Shown piece by piece: positions 44,991 to 57,374 of a stretch of 64,000 bases of DNA. A program made the position numbers and the translations under genes. The stretch is from Stomoxys calcitrans (taxonomy: Eukaryota; Arthropoda; Insecta; Diptera; Muscidae): assembly GCF_963082655.1 (NCBI RefSeq), contig NC_081553.1, positions 24,207,276-24,271,275 on the forward strand, in the 5' to 3' direction. The notes under the pieces are model-generated. The model was not told the origin of the DNA, made no database searches, and was given only the letters and a program-made list of their open reading frames with translations. The first letter of the stretch is position 1; every line of letters begins with the position of its first letter.

Positions 44991-45611
44991 GAAATATTTC
45001 AGTCCATTCGGATAAGCATTGCCCCCTATGGGCTGTAGAAGAAAAATCGGGAGATCGGTTTGTATGGAAGCTGTATTAAGCTATAGATCGATTCAGACCA
45101 TATTGGAGAAGTATGTTGAAGGTAATGGGAGAAGCCGTTGTACAAAATTTCTGTCAAATCGGATGAGAATTGCGCCCTCTAGAGGCTCATGAAGTCAAGT
45201 TCCCAGATCGGTTTATATGGCAGCTATATCAGGTAAGCAAAATTGTTGGAAGCCATAACAAAATATCTCATGTAAAATTTTAGCATAACATGGCAAGAAT
45301 TGCGCCCTCTAGAGGTCAAGATCCCAGATCGGTTTATATGGCAGCTATATAAGGTAATGAACCCATTTAAACTGTACTTAGCGCAGTAGTTGGAAGTCAT
45401 ATCAAAACACCACGTGCAAAATTTTAGTCAAATCGGAAGAGAATTCCGCCCTCTAGAGGCTCAGGAAGTCAAGACCCAAGATCGGTGTATATGGCGGCTA
45501 TATCAAAACATGGACAGATTTGTCCCATTTAAAATCCCAACTGACCTATCCTAATAAAAAGTATTTTTGCAAGCGCCTAGCTTTACTCCTTCGAAAGTTA
45601 GAGTGCTTTCA
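44991..45611 (-). mobile_element. INE-1-like element fragment, family A
   Basis: Minus-strand family A units (agatcggtttatatggcagc, attgcgccctctagaggctc) end in the core word cttcgaaagttagagtgctt at 45590-45610, just before the microsatellite should start. There the sequence flips to a plus-strand element. The 3' hairpin is missing on the left. Confidence 0.8.
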
Positions 45612-48221
45612 CCTATTTCGTCATTCTGTTTGTAACTCCTCGAAATAATCATCTAAGATTCCATGAAGTATATATATTCCTGATCATCATGACATTTTAA
45701 GTCCTTGTAGCCATGTCCGTCCGTCCGTTCGTCCTTCTGTTGAAAGCACGCTAACTTTCGAGGAAGTCAGGCTAGCCAAAAATACAAGCACTTCTTATTA
45801 GCCTCTAGAGGGCGCAATTCCTATTCGATTTGGCTGAAATTTTGCACGACGTGTTTCGTAATGACTCCTAACAACCGTGTTAAGTATGGTTGAAATCGTT
45901 CCATAACCTGATATATGTGCCATATAAACCGATCTTGGGTCTTGACTTCTTGAGCCTCTAGAGGGCGCAAGTATTATTTGATTTGACTGAATTTTTGTAC
46001 AACGGCTTTTCTCATGACCTTCAATATAAGTGTTAAATGTGGTCTGATTCGGTTCATAACCTGATCAGTCCATAACCTGATATACCTGCCATATCAACCG
46101 ATCTGGGGTCTAGACTTCTTGAGCCTCTAGAGGGCGTAATTCCTATCCGACTTGGCTGAAATTTGGCACGACGTGTTTCGTTATGACTTTCTACAACTGC
46201 GCCAAGAATGGTTCAAATCGTTCCATGTTTTGATATAGCTGCCGTATAAACCGATCTGGGGTCTCGACTTATTAAGCCTCTAGAGGGCGCAATTCTCATC
46301 CGATTTGACTGAAATTTTGCTCATGTTGTTTTGGTATCACCAACCAACAACTACGCTAAGTATGGTTCAAATCCTTCCATGTTTTGATATAGCTGCCCTA
46401 TAAACCCGATCTTGGGTCTTGATTTCTTGAGCCTCTAGAGGGCGCAATTCTCATCCGATTTGACTGAAATTTTGCACGTGGTGTTTTGGTATCACCAACC
46501 AACAACTGCGCTAAGTATGGTTCAAATCGGTCCAAGTTTTGATATAGCTGTCATATAAACCGATCTTGGGTCTTGACTTCCTTTTGGCTGAAATTTGACT
46601 TTTGGCTGAAATTTGGCATGAGGTGTTTTGTCATGACTTCCAATAACTTTGCTAAGTATGGCGCAAATGGGTTCATAACCTGATATAGCTGCCATGTAAA
46701 TCGATCTGGGGTCTTGATTTCTTGAGCCTCTAGAGGGCGCAATTATTATCTGATTTGACTGAACTTTTGTACAACGGCTTTTCTCATGATCTCCAACATG
46801 TATTAAATATGGTCTGATTCGGTTCATAATCTGATCGGTCCATAGCCTAATATAGCTGCCAAATAAACCGATCTGGGGTCTTGACTTTTTTTGCCTATAG
46901 AGGGCGCAATTCCTATCCGATTTGGCTGAAATTGAGCATAATGATTTTCGTAATGATTTTACTACAACTGTGTCAAGTATGGTTGAAATCGGTCCATAAC
47001 CTGATATAGCTGCCATGTAAATCGATCTGGGGTCTTGAATTCTTTAGCCTCTAGATGGCGCAATTGTTATCTGATTTGGCTGAACTTTTGTATAATGGCT
47101 TTTCTCATGATCTTCAACATAAGTATTAAATATGGTCTGATTCGGTACATAATCTGATCGGTCCATAACCTGATATAGCTGCCATATAAACCGATCCGGG
47201 GTCTTGACTTCTTTAGCCTCTAGAGGGCGCAATTCCTATCCGATTTGGCCGAAATTTGGCATTACGTGTTTCGTTATGACTTTCTAAAACTGTGACAAGT
47301 ATGGTTGAAATCGGTCCATAACCTGATATAGTTGCCATGTAAACCGATCTGGGGTCTTGACTACTTGAGCCTCTAGAGGGCACAGTTGTTATCTGATTTG
47401 TCTGAACTTTTGTACAAGGGCTTTTCTCATGACCTACAACACAAATGTTAAATATGGTCTGATTCGGTTTATAACCTGGTATAGCTGCCATATAAACGAT
47501 CTTGAATTTTGACTTATTTAGCCTCTAGAGGGCGCAATTCCTATCCGATTTGGCTGAAATTTAGATTGGCGTGTTTCGTTATAACTTTCTACAACTGCGC
47601 CAAGTATGGTTGAAATCGGCCCATCACCTAATATAGCTGCCATGTAAACCGATCTGGGGTCTTGACTTCTTTAGTCTCCAGAGGGCGCAATTCCTATCCG
47701 ATTTGGCTGAAATTTAGCATGACGTGTTTTGTTATGACTTTCTACAACTGTTCCAAGTATGGTCGAAATCGTTCCATAACCCAATATAGCTGCCATATAA
47801 TCCGATCTGGGGTCTTGACTTTTTGAGCCTCTAGAGGGCGCAATTGTTATCTGATTAGGCTGAAATTTTGTACAACGGCTTTTCTTATGACCTTCAACAT
47901 AAATATGGTCTGATTCTGTCTACAGTTCCCATATAAATTGATCTCCCTATTTTACTTCTTAAGCCCCCTAAAGAGCGCAATCCTTATTAGAATTGGCTGA
48001 AATTTTTCACAATAATTTCTAATATGACCTCCAACTTTCAATTCAATTATGGTCCGATTTGGACCAAAATGTGATATAGCTCTAATAGCACAGCAATTCT
48101 CTTCTTTTATCCTTTGTTTGCCTAAAACATAGGTATCGGGAAAAAAACTCGACATATGCGATCAATGGTGGGGGGGTATATAAGATTCGGCCCGGCCGAA
48201 CTTAGCACGCTTTTACTTGTC
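45612..48221 (+). mobile_element. INE-1-like element, family A, largest array
   Basis: Begins at ctatttcgtcattctgtttg without the outermost tataccctcc tip. The core, a short microsatellite (gtccgtccgtccgttcgtcc at 45716) and about fifteen family A units follow. The 3' end is ggggggtatataagattcgg, hairpin and cttttacttgtc. Several units carry agtattaaatatggtctga, a subtype not seen elsewhere in the window. Minus frames of 62-164 aa at 46522-47491 are repeat shadows. Confidence 0.88.
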
Positions 48222-49141
48222 GTATTTCCTTGTTTGGTCATTTATTTAATGTTTAAATTTTAAAAAAAATTTATGTGTTTGAATAATTTTCACCTGTTTC
48301 ATGAATGTTCGATTACCAAATATCGTTAACTTTGATAGGCTTACCTCTATGTTTTCACCATCCACAAAAAAAAAAAAAAAAACAAAAAACTATTTAGCAC
48401 GAGTTAATTATCCAGAATTTATTGTTTTTCGAAGTGCATTTACTATTCCATGTGAATATTTTAATTTGTGGCCATTGAACAGTTAATTCTTTTTTGCTTT
48501 ACATTGCAATGCCTAAGGGAGGAAGCTCTTGTAGTGAAAGAATACAAAAACAGAGAACATTGTGGATATGATCCACTACTATATCCGTGTATGTTGGCCA
48601 TTAATATTTATGTGGTTACAATGCGGTAAAGGAAAGTCTCCACAGATATTCACTCGGAATCTATTCAACTGACGCAGGATGCTTGAGTGCGTTTTTGTTT
48701 GTCCAATATGTGCTGCAATAGCTTCTTTTTTCCCCCCAATCGTTTGTGTTGTTTTCATTGTCCTGTGAGGATATTTAATTATTGATGTTTGTTTATATTT
48801 ATTATGTATATTCATGTTTATTAAAGTTACAACCATTCAACAAAGTTTTTTTTTTCTTGTATTGTTCAAAGGAAGGATATGCGTAGGTAAAGGTTTAGTT
48901 GTCCATGTAGTTGAAATGTGTGAGTACACATTGAAAAAAGTGAGTACACATTGGAATATATAGAGGGTATGGATATCAGGTACCTTCTTTAAAGAGTTTT
49001 GACAACCCAATTTTAATCCCCCTCTGGCATTATGGGACGAATAATAACTTATTGACTGATGTAAACCATAAATTGATGTATGTTCTTCTCTACTGAGGAG
49101 AAAAATGGAAACTATCGAAGTATAGGCCCAAATAAAAAAAG
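48222..49141. other. Unassigned AT-rich spacer
   Basis: Contains an A run at 48365-48382 and little else. The 85-codon minus frame at 48579-48836 has no recognised domain. Confidence 0.4.
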
Positions 49142-50756
49142 TTTTATACCCTCCACCATAGGATGGGGGTATACTAATTTCGTCATTCTGTTTGTAATTA
49201 CTCAAAATATTCGTCTGAGACCCTATAAGATATATATACTTGATCGTCGTGAAATTTTCTCGATTTAGCCATGATTGTCCGTCTGTCCCTCCGCCCGTCC
49301 GTCTGTCTGTCGAAAGCACGCTCACTTTCGAAGGAGTAAAGCTATCCGCTTGAAGTTTTGCACAAATACTTCTTATTAGTGTAGGTCGGTTGGGATTGTA
49401 AATGGGCCATATCGGTCCATGTTTTGATATAGCTGCAATATAAACCGATCTTGGGTCTTGACTTCTTGAACCTCTAGAGGGCGCAATTCTTATCCTATTT
49501 GTTATGATATCCAACAACTGTGCTATGTGTGGTTCAAATCGGTTCATAACCTGATATAGCTGCCATATAAACCGATCTTGGGTCATGAATTCTTGAGCCT
49601 CTAGAGGGCGCAATTCTTATCCGATTGGAATGAAATTTTGCACGACGTGTTTTGTTATGATATCCAACAACTGTGCCAAGTATGGTTCAAATCGGTTCAT
49701 AACCTGATATAGCTGCCATATAGACCGATCTTCGGTCTTGACTTCTTGAGCCACTAGGGGGCGCAATTCTTATCCGATTGGAATGACATTTTGCCAGAAG
49801 TATTTTGTTATGATATCTAATACCTGTGCCAAATAAGGTTCAAATCGGTTTGTAACCTGATATAGCTGCCATATAAACCGATCTTGGGTCTTGACTTCTT
49901 GAGCCTCTAGTGGGCGCAATTCTTTTCCGATTGGAATGAAATTTTACACAACGTGTTTTGTTATGATTTCCAAAAACTGTGCCAAGTGTGGTTGAAATCG
50001 GTCCATAACCTGATATAGCTGCCATATATACCGATTTTGGGGTCTTGACTACTTGAGCCTCTAGAGGGCGCAATTCTTATCCGATTGGAATGAAATTTGA
50101 CACAATGTGTTTTGTTATGATTTCCAACAACTGTGCCAAGTGTGGTTGAAATTGGTTCATAACCTGATATAGCTGCCATCTAAACCGATCTAAGGTCTTG
50201 ACTTCTTGAGCCTCTAGAGGGCGCAATTCTTATCCGATTGGAATGAAATTTTACACAACGTGTTTTGTTGTGATTTCCAACAACTGTGCCATGTGTGGTT
50301 GAAATCGCTTCATAACCTGATATAGCTGCCATATAAACCGATCTGGGATCTTGACTTTTTGAGCCTCTAGAGGGCGCAATTCTTATCCGATATGCCTGAA
50401 ATTTTGTTCGACGGATCCTTTCATGACCATCAACATATGTGTTTATTATGGTCTGAATCGGTGTATTGCCTGATACCGCTCTCATATAAATCGATCTCTC
50501 TATTTTACTTCTTGAGCCCCTTAAGTGCGCAATTCTTATTCGAATTGTCTGACATTTTGCACAGGTCTCCAGCATATAATTTAATTGTGGTCCGAACTGG
50601 ACCACATCTTGACATTGCTCTAATAGCAGAGCAAATGACCTATTTTATCCTTTTTTGCCCAAGAAGAGATGCCGGGAAAAGAACTCGACATATGAGATCC
50701 ATGGTGGAGGGTATATAAGATTCGGCCCGGCCGTACTTAGCAAGCTTTTACTTGTT
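49142..50756 (+). mobile_element. INE-1-like element, family A, complete
   Basis: 5' tip tataccctccaccataggat, core, microsatellite (gtccgtctgtctgtcgaaag at about 49300), eight or so family A units close to 153 bp each, then cctctaatagcagagc, the 3' box ccatggtggagggtatataa, hairpin ttcggcccggccgta and cttttacttgtta. It resembles the copy at 37430 with a longer array. The 258-codon minus frame at 48837-49613 runs through it and is not a gene. Confidence 0.92.
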
Positions 50757-51502
50757 ATATATAACAAGAAGAAGAAGAATGGCCTGACATTCTTTATGGG
50801 TATAGAGAAAATGCCGTTGTTAATATGCCCATCATCAAATGGTGGTTCCCTATTGAAATCCCCATTTTTCTCTATGTGCATTTTGTTGCGATGTATTACT
50901 AGGCAGGTGACTATCGTGTTTGGCTGTGGTGTTGTGTCCTGTGTATTTTAAATTAATTTAATTACCGTTTTGGGGAATTAATTTTAATTATCAATAGTTT
51001 TTGGTGTTGTGTTCATCCAATTTACACGCAAACCCTCCTCTACCAACAACAAGCAGAAGCGGTAACGACTACAACAACAACCGCTATAGCATCGGCAAAA
51101 GGGAAGAAAGGATATAAATTGATCACTAACCGCCATTAGCGCTCTCATTAGCCAGGTTAATGTGGCACAAAGCACAAATAAAATTGACCATTTACCACGT
51201 TTACAAAGCAATTAAAACCTTGTTGTAAGTGTTGTTGTTATTGTTGTTCATGTTTGGAGTGCTGCTGCAACATTGTGCTACAACATATAGCCATTAATTA
51301 ACAACAAACAACAAAAAGATATCGCAAATTTCAAATTGTAATTCGATATTCTTACCTATGGCCCAAATGCGTGTAACAGATAATCATTTGAATGACCTCA
51401 AATTAAGTATTAATGAGGTATTTGTCTCTCGTTGAACCTATGAAAAATAATCGTCATATCCTTTTGAATGGCACAGAGACATAACATGAACATAACACCA
51501 TA
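50757..51502. other. Unassigned spacer
   Basis: Short gaagaagaagaa tract at 50768-50779 and ttgttgtt tract near 51230-51248. Nothing else recognised. Confidence 0.4.
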
Positions 51503-51850
51503 AAAAAGCGGTAAGGAAAGGCAAAAGTCGAGCGGTGGCGACTGTTCAATACCCTCAAACTACCCTAAAAGTACAAAGTGGGAACTATAAGTCTTATACT
51601 GAGCCAATTTTGATGAACCTTGGCAACATTACTGCAAATTACACAAAATCTGACGAGCATATAAATGGAAGCTATATCTGAATCTGAACCGATTTCGACC
51701 AAACTTCTTAGATATTGTAATAGGCGTCGAGGAAAGCGCTGTGCAAAATTTTTGCAAGATTGGTCAATAAATGCGCTTGCAGTGGCTCTAGAAGTGAAAA
51801 TCGAGCGAAATACATGTATGCCAGTTATATATAAATCTGAACTGTAGTAC
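51503..51850 (-). mobile_element. Family C fragment with 3' end
   Basis: The left side has the family C 3' end in reverse (gcggtaaggaaaggcaaaag, hairpin-like agtcgagcggtggcgact). One or two units follow (agctatatctgaatctgaac, gtcgaggaaagcgctgtg). The 5' part is missing where LINE sequence starts. Confidence 0.7.
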
Positions 51851-52125
51851 TAAGACTCATAAGATTTGAACCCATCTGCTATGCAGACGATGTCATAATC
51901 ATAATACTTCCTTACCTAATACTACACCTTTGGTAAGGATCCGAACCGGCTATGCAGAAGGGCCTAATGGGTCTTCCATATGGCATATAACTGGGCTAGA
52001 CCCAGAGGTCTCAATGTTAGCCCAGAGAAGCCTGAAATATTCCTGTTCACGAGGAAGACGACGGTGGGTCAATTTAACGCGCCACGTTTTCTCAACGAAA
52101 CAATTTCGATATCTGACAAGGTCAA

Positions 52126-52522
52126 ATAGATTAGGTTAGGTTTAAGTGGCAGTCTGCCATCAGACTCACTTAGACGTTTTCGTCCATTGTGATACCACAG
52201 GAACGGAAGAAGAAACATGCCTTCTAGTTCCTACCGTTGAACCATTCCGATCGCTTTAAAAATCCCAATAACTTGTGAATATTCCCATCTGCTAAATCTG
52301 ATAGGTTCTCAAAGAAATGAAAACCTAAAGTGGAGATCCTTCTGACTGCTAGTGCGAGACACACACACACAGAAGGTGTTCTATAGTCTCTTCTTCTTCG
52401 ATGTACTCACAGCTTCTGCAAAAGTCGTTGCTGGGAACCTTCAATCTGTCATCATTTTTCCCGTTTAGGCAGTGACCTATCATGACGGACACAATGACTG
52501 AGACGTCTGTTCTACTCAATGT
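52126..52522 (-). pseudogene. Antisense LINE C-terminal fragment inserted in the LINE
   Basis: The minus strand reads VSVMIGHCLNGKNDDRLKVP then SNDFCRSCEYIEEEETIEHL, the Cys/His cluster (C..C..H) that follows RNase H in I/Loa-type LINEs. It is inserted between DKVK (about 52125) and the continuation VKKLRSDLE in the host LINE. Short similar flanks gtcaaat / gtcaaaa may be a target duplication. The taggttaggttt end may be its 3' tail. Confidence 0.7.
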
Positions 52523-52743
52523 CAAAAAACTTAGAAGTGATCTTGAATAGAAAACTTAATTGAAAGTGTCACATTCAGGAGCGTACTGAGAAGGCTCACA
52601 GATATTGGGCTCTATGTAGATGGCCCGTAGGCTCGAAATGGGGCCTGAATCCGAGGATAGTCCACTGGCTCTACTTGAGCGTGATTAGACCAATACTTAC
52701 TTACGCCTCAGTAGTTTGGTGGACTGCTATGGAGAAAAAGTGA

Positions 52744-53960
52744 AACATAAGGACCGTACAACAAGTTTAGAGAACTCGTTGTCTTGGCATAGGCGGAGCG
52801 ATGAGGACCACGCCCGCTAGGGCACTGTAGACTATTCTAGATATCCGACCCATTGACATACAGATTATGTGTGAGGCAGCCACTGCGGCTATGAGACTTA
52901 AGGCGATGGGAGAATGGATTGAGGATGGAAGCAGCTCATACCATCGTGACATAATCGAGGCGACGATAGGAAACATGGAAGGAAGGAAAGTGGTTTCCGA
53001 TCGGATAACAGAAATGAACCTTGAGGTCGAGTGCGAGACACTGCTGCCAGCGGCATAGTCTTGGACTGACGGAACCTAAGTATTGCCATACAACCATACA
53101 AAAGGTTCAGATAGCATGTTGTCTTGACATAGGTGCGATGAGGACCACGCCCTCAAGGACATTTGAGACTATTCTAGATATCCGACCAATTCGCATACAG
53201 ATTAAGTGTGAGGCAGCCACTGCGGCTATGAGACTTAAGGCGATGGGAGAATGGATTGAGAATGGGAGCAGCAGGCGACGATAGGAAACCTGGAAGGAAG
53301 GGAGTTGGTTTCCGATCGGGTACCTGAGATGAACCTTGAGATCGAGTGCGAGGCACTGCTGCCAGCGGTATAGTCTTGGACTGACGGAACCTAAGTATTG
53401 CCATAAAACCATACAAAAGGTTCAGAGAACATGTTGTCATGGCATAGGCGGTGCGATGGGGACCACGCCCTCTAGGACACTCGAGACTATTCTAGGTATC
53501 CGACCCATTGGTATACAGATTAAATGTGAGGCAGCCATTGCGGCGATGAGACTTAAGGCGATTGGAGAATGGATTGATGATGGGAGCAGCTCATACCATC
53601 GCGGTATAATCGAGGCGACGATAGAAAACCTGGAAGGAAGGGAAGTGGTTTCCGGTCGGGTACCTGAGATGAACCTTGAGGTCGAGTGAGAGGCACTGCT
53701 GCCAGCGGCATAGTCTTGGACTGACGGAACCTAAGTATTGCCATACAACCATACAAAAGGTTCGGAGAACATGTTGTCTTGGCATAGGCGGTGCGATGAG
53801 GATCAAGCCACTGCGGCTAAGAGACTTAAGGCGATGGGAGCAGCTCATACCATCGCGCTATAATCGAGGCGACGATAGGAAACTTGGAACGAAGGAAAGT
53901 GGTTTCCGATCGAATACCTTAGATGAACGTTGAAGTAATGTAGGAGCACTGCTGCCATCG
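52744..53960 (+). repeat. Four tandem copies of a 320-340 bp LINE linker segment
   Basis: The word gcgatgagg (or gcgatgggg) with its flanks (ttgtcttggcataggcgg, gaccacgccc) recurs at about 52798, 53135, 53453 and 53793, spacings of about 337, 318 and 340 bp. Each unit encodes GGAMRTTP..ILDIRPI.IQIKCEAATAAMRLKAM then LEVEC..LLPAA. In related LINEs this stretch occurs once, between the RT and RNase H domains. The fourth copy has an internal deletion. Confidence 0.85.
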
Positions 53961-53999
53961 GCACAGTCTTGGATTAACGGTGGCCTGGTATTGCCAGGT

Positions 54000-54345
54000 T
54001 ACCCGGATAGATCAAAGCTAGAGGACTGAGTGGGCTGTTTTAGGCTGCCTGACCACAATACGGTCCTGCAGGCGGAGATCCAGGCGGTCACGGAATGCGT
54101 GAGGTGGTGTGGAGCTAGCGCAAGGACGTCGAGTGTGAACTTTTTTACGGACAGTAAAATGGCCATAAGGGCAATAACAAAAAGGACGATAATGTCACGA
54201 ACAGTTTTGGAATGTATGACGAAGATTAACGACTTCTCTGAAAATGGCACAATCCGCACCGTTTGGGTGCCGAGCCATAACGAAGTAAGAGGGAATGAAA
54301 GGGCAGACCAATTTGGCAGTGAAGGACAGAGGACTGCAGTCCATT
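54000..54345 (+). pseudogene. LINE RNase H domain
   Basis: Reads GCFRLPDHNTVLQAEIQAVT with the catalytic Glu, FFTDSKMAIRAI with the catalytic Asp, and VWVPSHNEVRGNERADQF with the His/Asn and final Asp, the standard RNase HI motif order of LINEs. The first Asp-containing strand (D.S near the start) is degraded, so activity is unlikely. It would degrade the RNA strand of RNA-DNA hybrids in an intact element. The 41-bp minisatellite starts directly afterwards. Confidence 0.85.
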
Positions 54346-54351
54346 AACTTG

Positions 54352-55375
54352 GTTAACCCGAACCTTATTCAGCTGGGCTGAATTAAAGTTTTCCTAAAGA
54401 AAACCTTATTCAGTCAGGCTGAATTGAAGTTTTCCTAAAGAAAACCTTATTCAGCCAGGCTGAATTAAAATTTTCCTAAAGAAAACCTTATTCAGCCAGG
54501 CTGAATTGAAGTTTTCCTAAAGAAAACCTTATTCAGCCAGGCTGAATTGAAGTTTTTCTAAAGAAAACCTTATTCAGTCAGGCTGAATTGAAGTTTTCCT
54601 AAAGAAAACCTTATTCAGCCAGGCTGAATTGAAGTTTTTATAAAGAAAACCTTATTCAGCCAGGCTGAATTGAAGTTTTCCTAAAGAAAACCTTATTCAG
54701 CCAAGCTGAATTGAAGTTTTCCTAAAGAAAACCTTATTCAGCCAGGCTGAATTGAAGTTTTTATAAAGAAAACCTTATTCAGCCAGGCTGAATTGAAGTT
54801 TTCCTAAAGAAAACCTTATTCAGCCTGGCTGAATTAAAGTTTTCCTAACGAAAACCTTATTCAGCCTGGCTGAATTAAAGTTTTCCTAACGAAAACCTTA
54901 TTCAGCCTGGCTGAATTAAAGTTTTCCTAAAGAAAACCTTATTCAGCCAGGCTGAATTGAAGTTTTTCTAAAGAAAACCTCATTCAGCCAGGCTGAATTG
55001 AAGTTTTTCTAAAGAAAACCTCATTCAGCCAGGCTGAATTGAAGTTTTTCTAAAGAAAACCTTATTCAGCCAGGCTGAATTGATGTTTTTCCAAAGAAAG
55101 CCTTATTCAGCCAGGCTGAATTGAAGTTTTTCCAAAGAAAACCTTATTCAGCCAGGCTGAATTGAAGTTTTTCTAAAGAAAACCTTATTCAGCCAGGCTG
55201 AATTGAAGTTTTTCTAAAGAAAACCTTATTCAGCTAGGCTGAATTGAAGTTTTTCTAAAGAAAACCTTATTCAGCTAGGCTGAATTGAAGTTTTCCTAAG
55301 GAAAACCTTATTCAGCCAGGCTGAATTAAAGTTTTCCTAAAGAAAACCTTATTCAGCCAGGCTGAATTGAAGTTT
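54352..55375. repeat. 41-bp minisatellite, about 25 copies
   Basis: Unit: accttattcagccaggctg then aattgaagttttcctaaagaaa. Unit starts at 54362, 54403 and 54444 give a 41-bp period. Each unit contains the near-palindrome attcagccaggctgaat (8-bp arms around one base). Variation is mostly ttcc/ttct/ttat before taaag and cc/ct/tc in the palindrome arms. Variant types recur in alternate or adjacent units, which fits block duplication. Confidence 0.95.
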
Positions 55376-56780
55376 ATAATATGCATCCTTATATAAACGA
55401 CATTTCCTTATAGAATCCCTGTTTTCTTTTGATTTTATTATGACTATTTTTTTTTTCTTAATTGATTTTTGCGACCACGACATGGCGGTTTGGTTTCCAT
55501 TAATTAGCTATTAAAATTTCAGTCATGTTCTATTAGCTGTTAAACATAAATTGTTGAATGGCCATAGTGTGTAGGTTCACTCATTATTTTCCTCCACCAT
55601 TTTTCGCCCAAATATTGAACCTGCAGGGCATCTGCTTAAAACAGCACAAATCACCGTCTATTTGAGGTAGGGGTTGGGAGGGTATTTGGCATAGAAACTT
55701 TAAAGGCCACAGGGCACCTTGGACTTCAGGGACTAAGGCAGTAAAAGTCTATTCAACGAACATATTTCCTGTATTAGCCTTCCTGCCTATGTTTGTAATC
55801 TACGAAAAGGCATTGTTGTAATGAGCATACAAAAACAATAATCAACAAATATATGTATGTGTGTGCGTGTGTTCGTGGGCTTGCAAATTAATAATTAATT
55901 AAATTTTTTTAAAGGCATCCCTTTTAATAACCAATTCGGTGTGTTTATGGATTATTTATGAATGCCAATGTAGTGCAGAATATTTCTGGGTGTGTGTGTG
56001 TGTGTTTGTGCGCTGGTGTCTATGTTTATGTGTGCTTGTGGTCTTTTGGGTGGTGGCTGTGTGGGTAGGCAGGTAGTAGGTGATGATAGCTGCTGGCGGC
56101 TGCTGGTGAATGCGTTTGTATTTACTTTTGAACATTGGAATTTAATGCAAGTCCCGTGGTTAGGTTTATTGGCATTTTTAATAATGTTTACCACCTTTAG
56201 ATCCAGGCATTTGCCCACCGCTGCCCCGCCGATAATACACAGGTAATTGGAGGTTTGTGTGCATGTGGCCACATTTTAATCAAAAATTGTAGGCAAAAAT
56301 TACTCAAAGCTCAGGTATTTTGTGTTCTTTCCTGTTTTTGGCCATGCCACAGTAGTAGTAGTAGTGGCTTACAATGATTAATTTGTTTTCATTATAACCG
56401 CTATAGCCGTCACCACTGCCACCACCAACATCCTCACAAATACATGGAATGCCATATACGCGCTTAAGCACAATGGCCCAGAGCACACCGGTGGTGAGCG
56501 GTACACTGTGGGATAGAATCGAAGAAACCAGTAAGAAAATCTTCTATTTGACAACGAGTAGAGATATTTATCCGCCTCATACCAATATGGACAATATGAA
56601 CCTAAGCCAGTAATCGGCTTGTTATCCGTAGAGTAGAGATAGATTTTCAATATTGAATGGTTAGATCTGAGGTATAATTGAGTTGAAGTTGATCACTTCG
56701 AGGCTCAAAGTGGTCCATTAGACCATTGGACTAAAATCTGCCACGAGTTCACCTGTAGAACGATATAAAATGGGTTGAGG
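55376..56780. other. Unassigned spacer with GT-rich tracts
   Basis: (GT)n at about 55990-56005, and a gtagtagtagtagtgg tract at 56350-56366. Frames at 55952-56650 are low complexity and unassigned. Confidence 0.4.
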
Positions 56781-56784
56781 CGTC

Positions 56785-57372
56785 GGGTTAGATTTAAAAC
56801 GTATCCTCCTCTGTTAACGACCCCCGCAAACGTTCCATACTTATACGCACAGGCGAATGTATTGGAGACATATAGGGCGGACATTACAGCAATACAGGAA
56901 GTGCGATGACTCTGGTAGTACTCCACATCAAAGCCGAGAGGTGACGCCTCTCTGCGAAACTAGGCATGAATTTGGCTGTGGTTAGTCGAAGACTGAAAAA
57001 ACTTGTCTTCAGGTTTGCTCCGGTGGATTGCTCCACAATCCGCATAAAGGACAAATACTTCAACATCAGCCTTATTTGCGCTCATGCCCGAGGAAAGACT
57101 AGGACGAACAGACGAAAGATATTTTGTACGAGCCCTAAAAAGAGAATATGACCGATGTCCCACCCAAGATAATTAAATCGTTTTGCAGGATTTAAATGCG
57201 AAAATAGGGAAGAAAAAAATCCTTGGCCTAACGGTCGGAAAGTTTATCCTACACGAAGAATTTGAGGTTAATAGACGTCGCCGCGTCGAAGAACATGGTA
57301 GGTAGCAGCACCAGGTTCCAACAGCGAAAAATTCACAAGGCCACATGGCTGTTACCAGATCAAGACACGATT
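56785..57372 (+). pseudogene. RTE-like endonuclease fragment, third copy
   Basis: Parallel to 32000-32555: tgtattggagacatataggg, ggacattacagcaatacagg (AVLQEVR block), gcatgaatttggctgtgg, catcagccttatttgcgctc, aggatttaaatgcgaaaata and ccacatggctgttaccagat. Many substitutions and frame changes. It stops at agatcaagacacga, where a Jockey-like fragment begins. Confidence 0.8.
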
Positions 57373-57374
57373 CA

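Larger units (their letters stand above)
51866..54348 (+). pseudogene. I/Loa-like LINE 3' half: RT end, duplicated linker, RNase H
   Basis: Begins with the RT motif C block ICYADDVIIII (about 51883-51910), followed by EIFLFTRKTTVGQFNAPRF and KLNWKCH-like text (now KLN-stop-KCH), ERTEKAHRYWALCR and LYLSVIRPILTYASVVWW (52670-52725). A linker block is then present four times in tandem, then an RNase H domain. Stops and frame changes occur throughout. A minus-strand LINE scrap interrupts it at 52126-52522. The presence of RNase H points to I, Loa or a related clade. Confidence 0.8.

Noticed and set aside
48837..49613. A 258-codon minus-strand frame starting MRPLEAQEFMTQDR
   Set aside because: The first part is family A repeat shadow and the rest is antisense to the INE-1-like 5' core and to spacer sequence.
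54352..55375. CRISPR-like array of short palindromic repeats
   Set aside because: Units are directly adjacent with no unique spacers, and the context is a fly retroelement.
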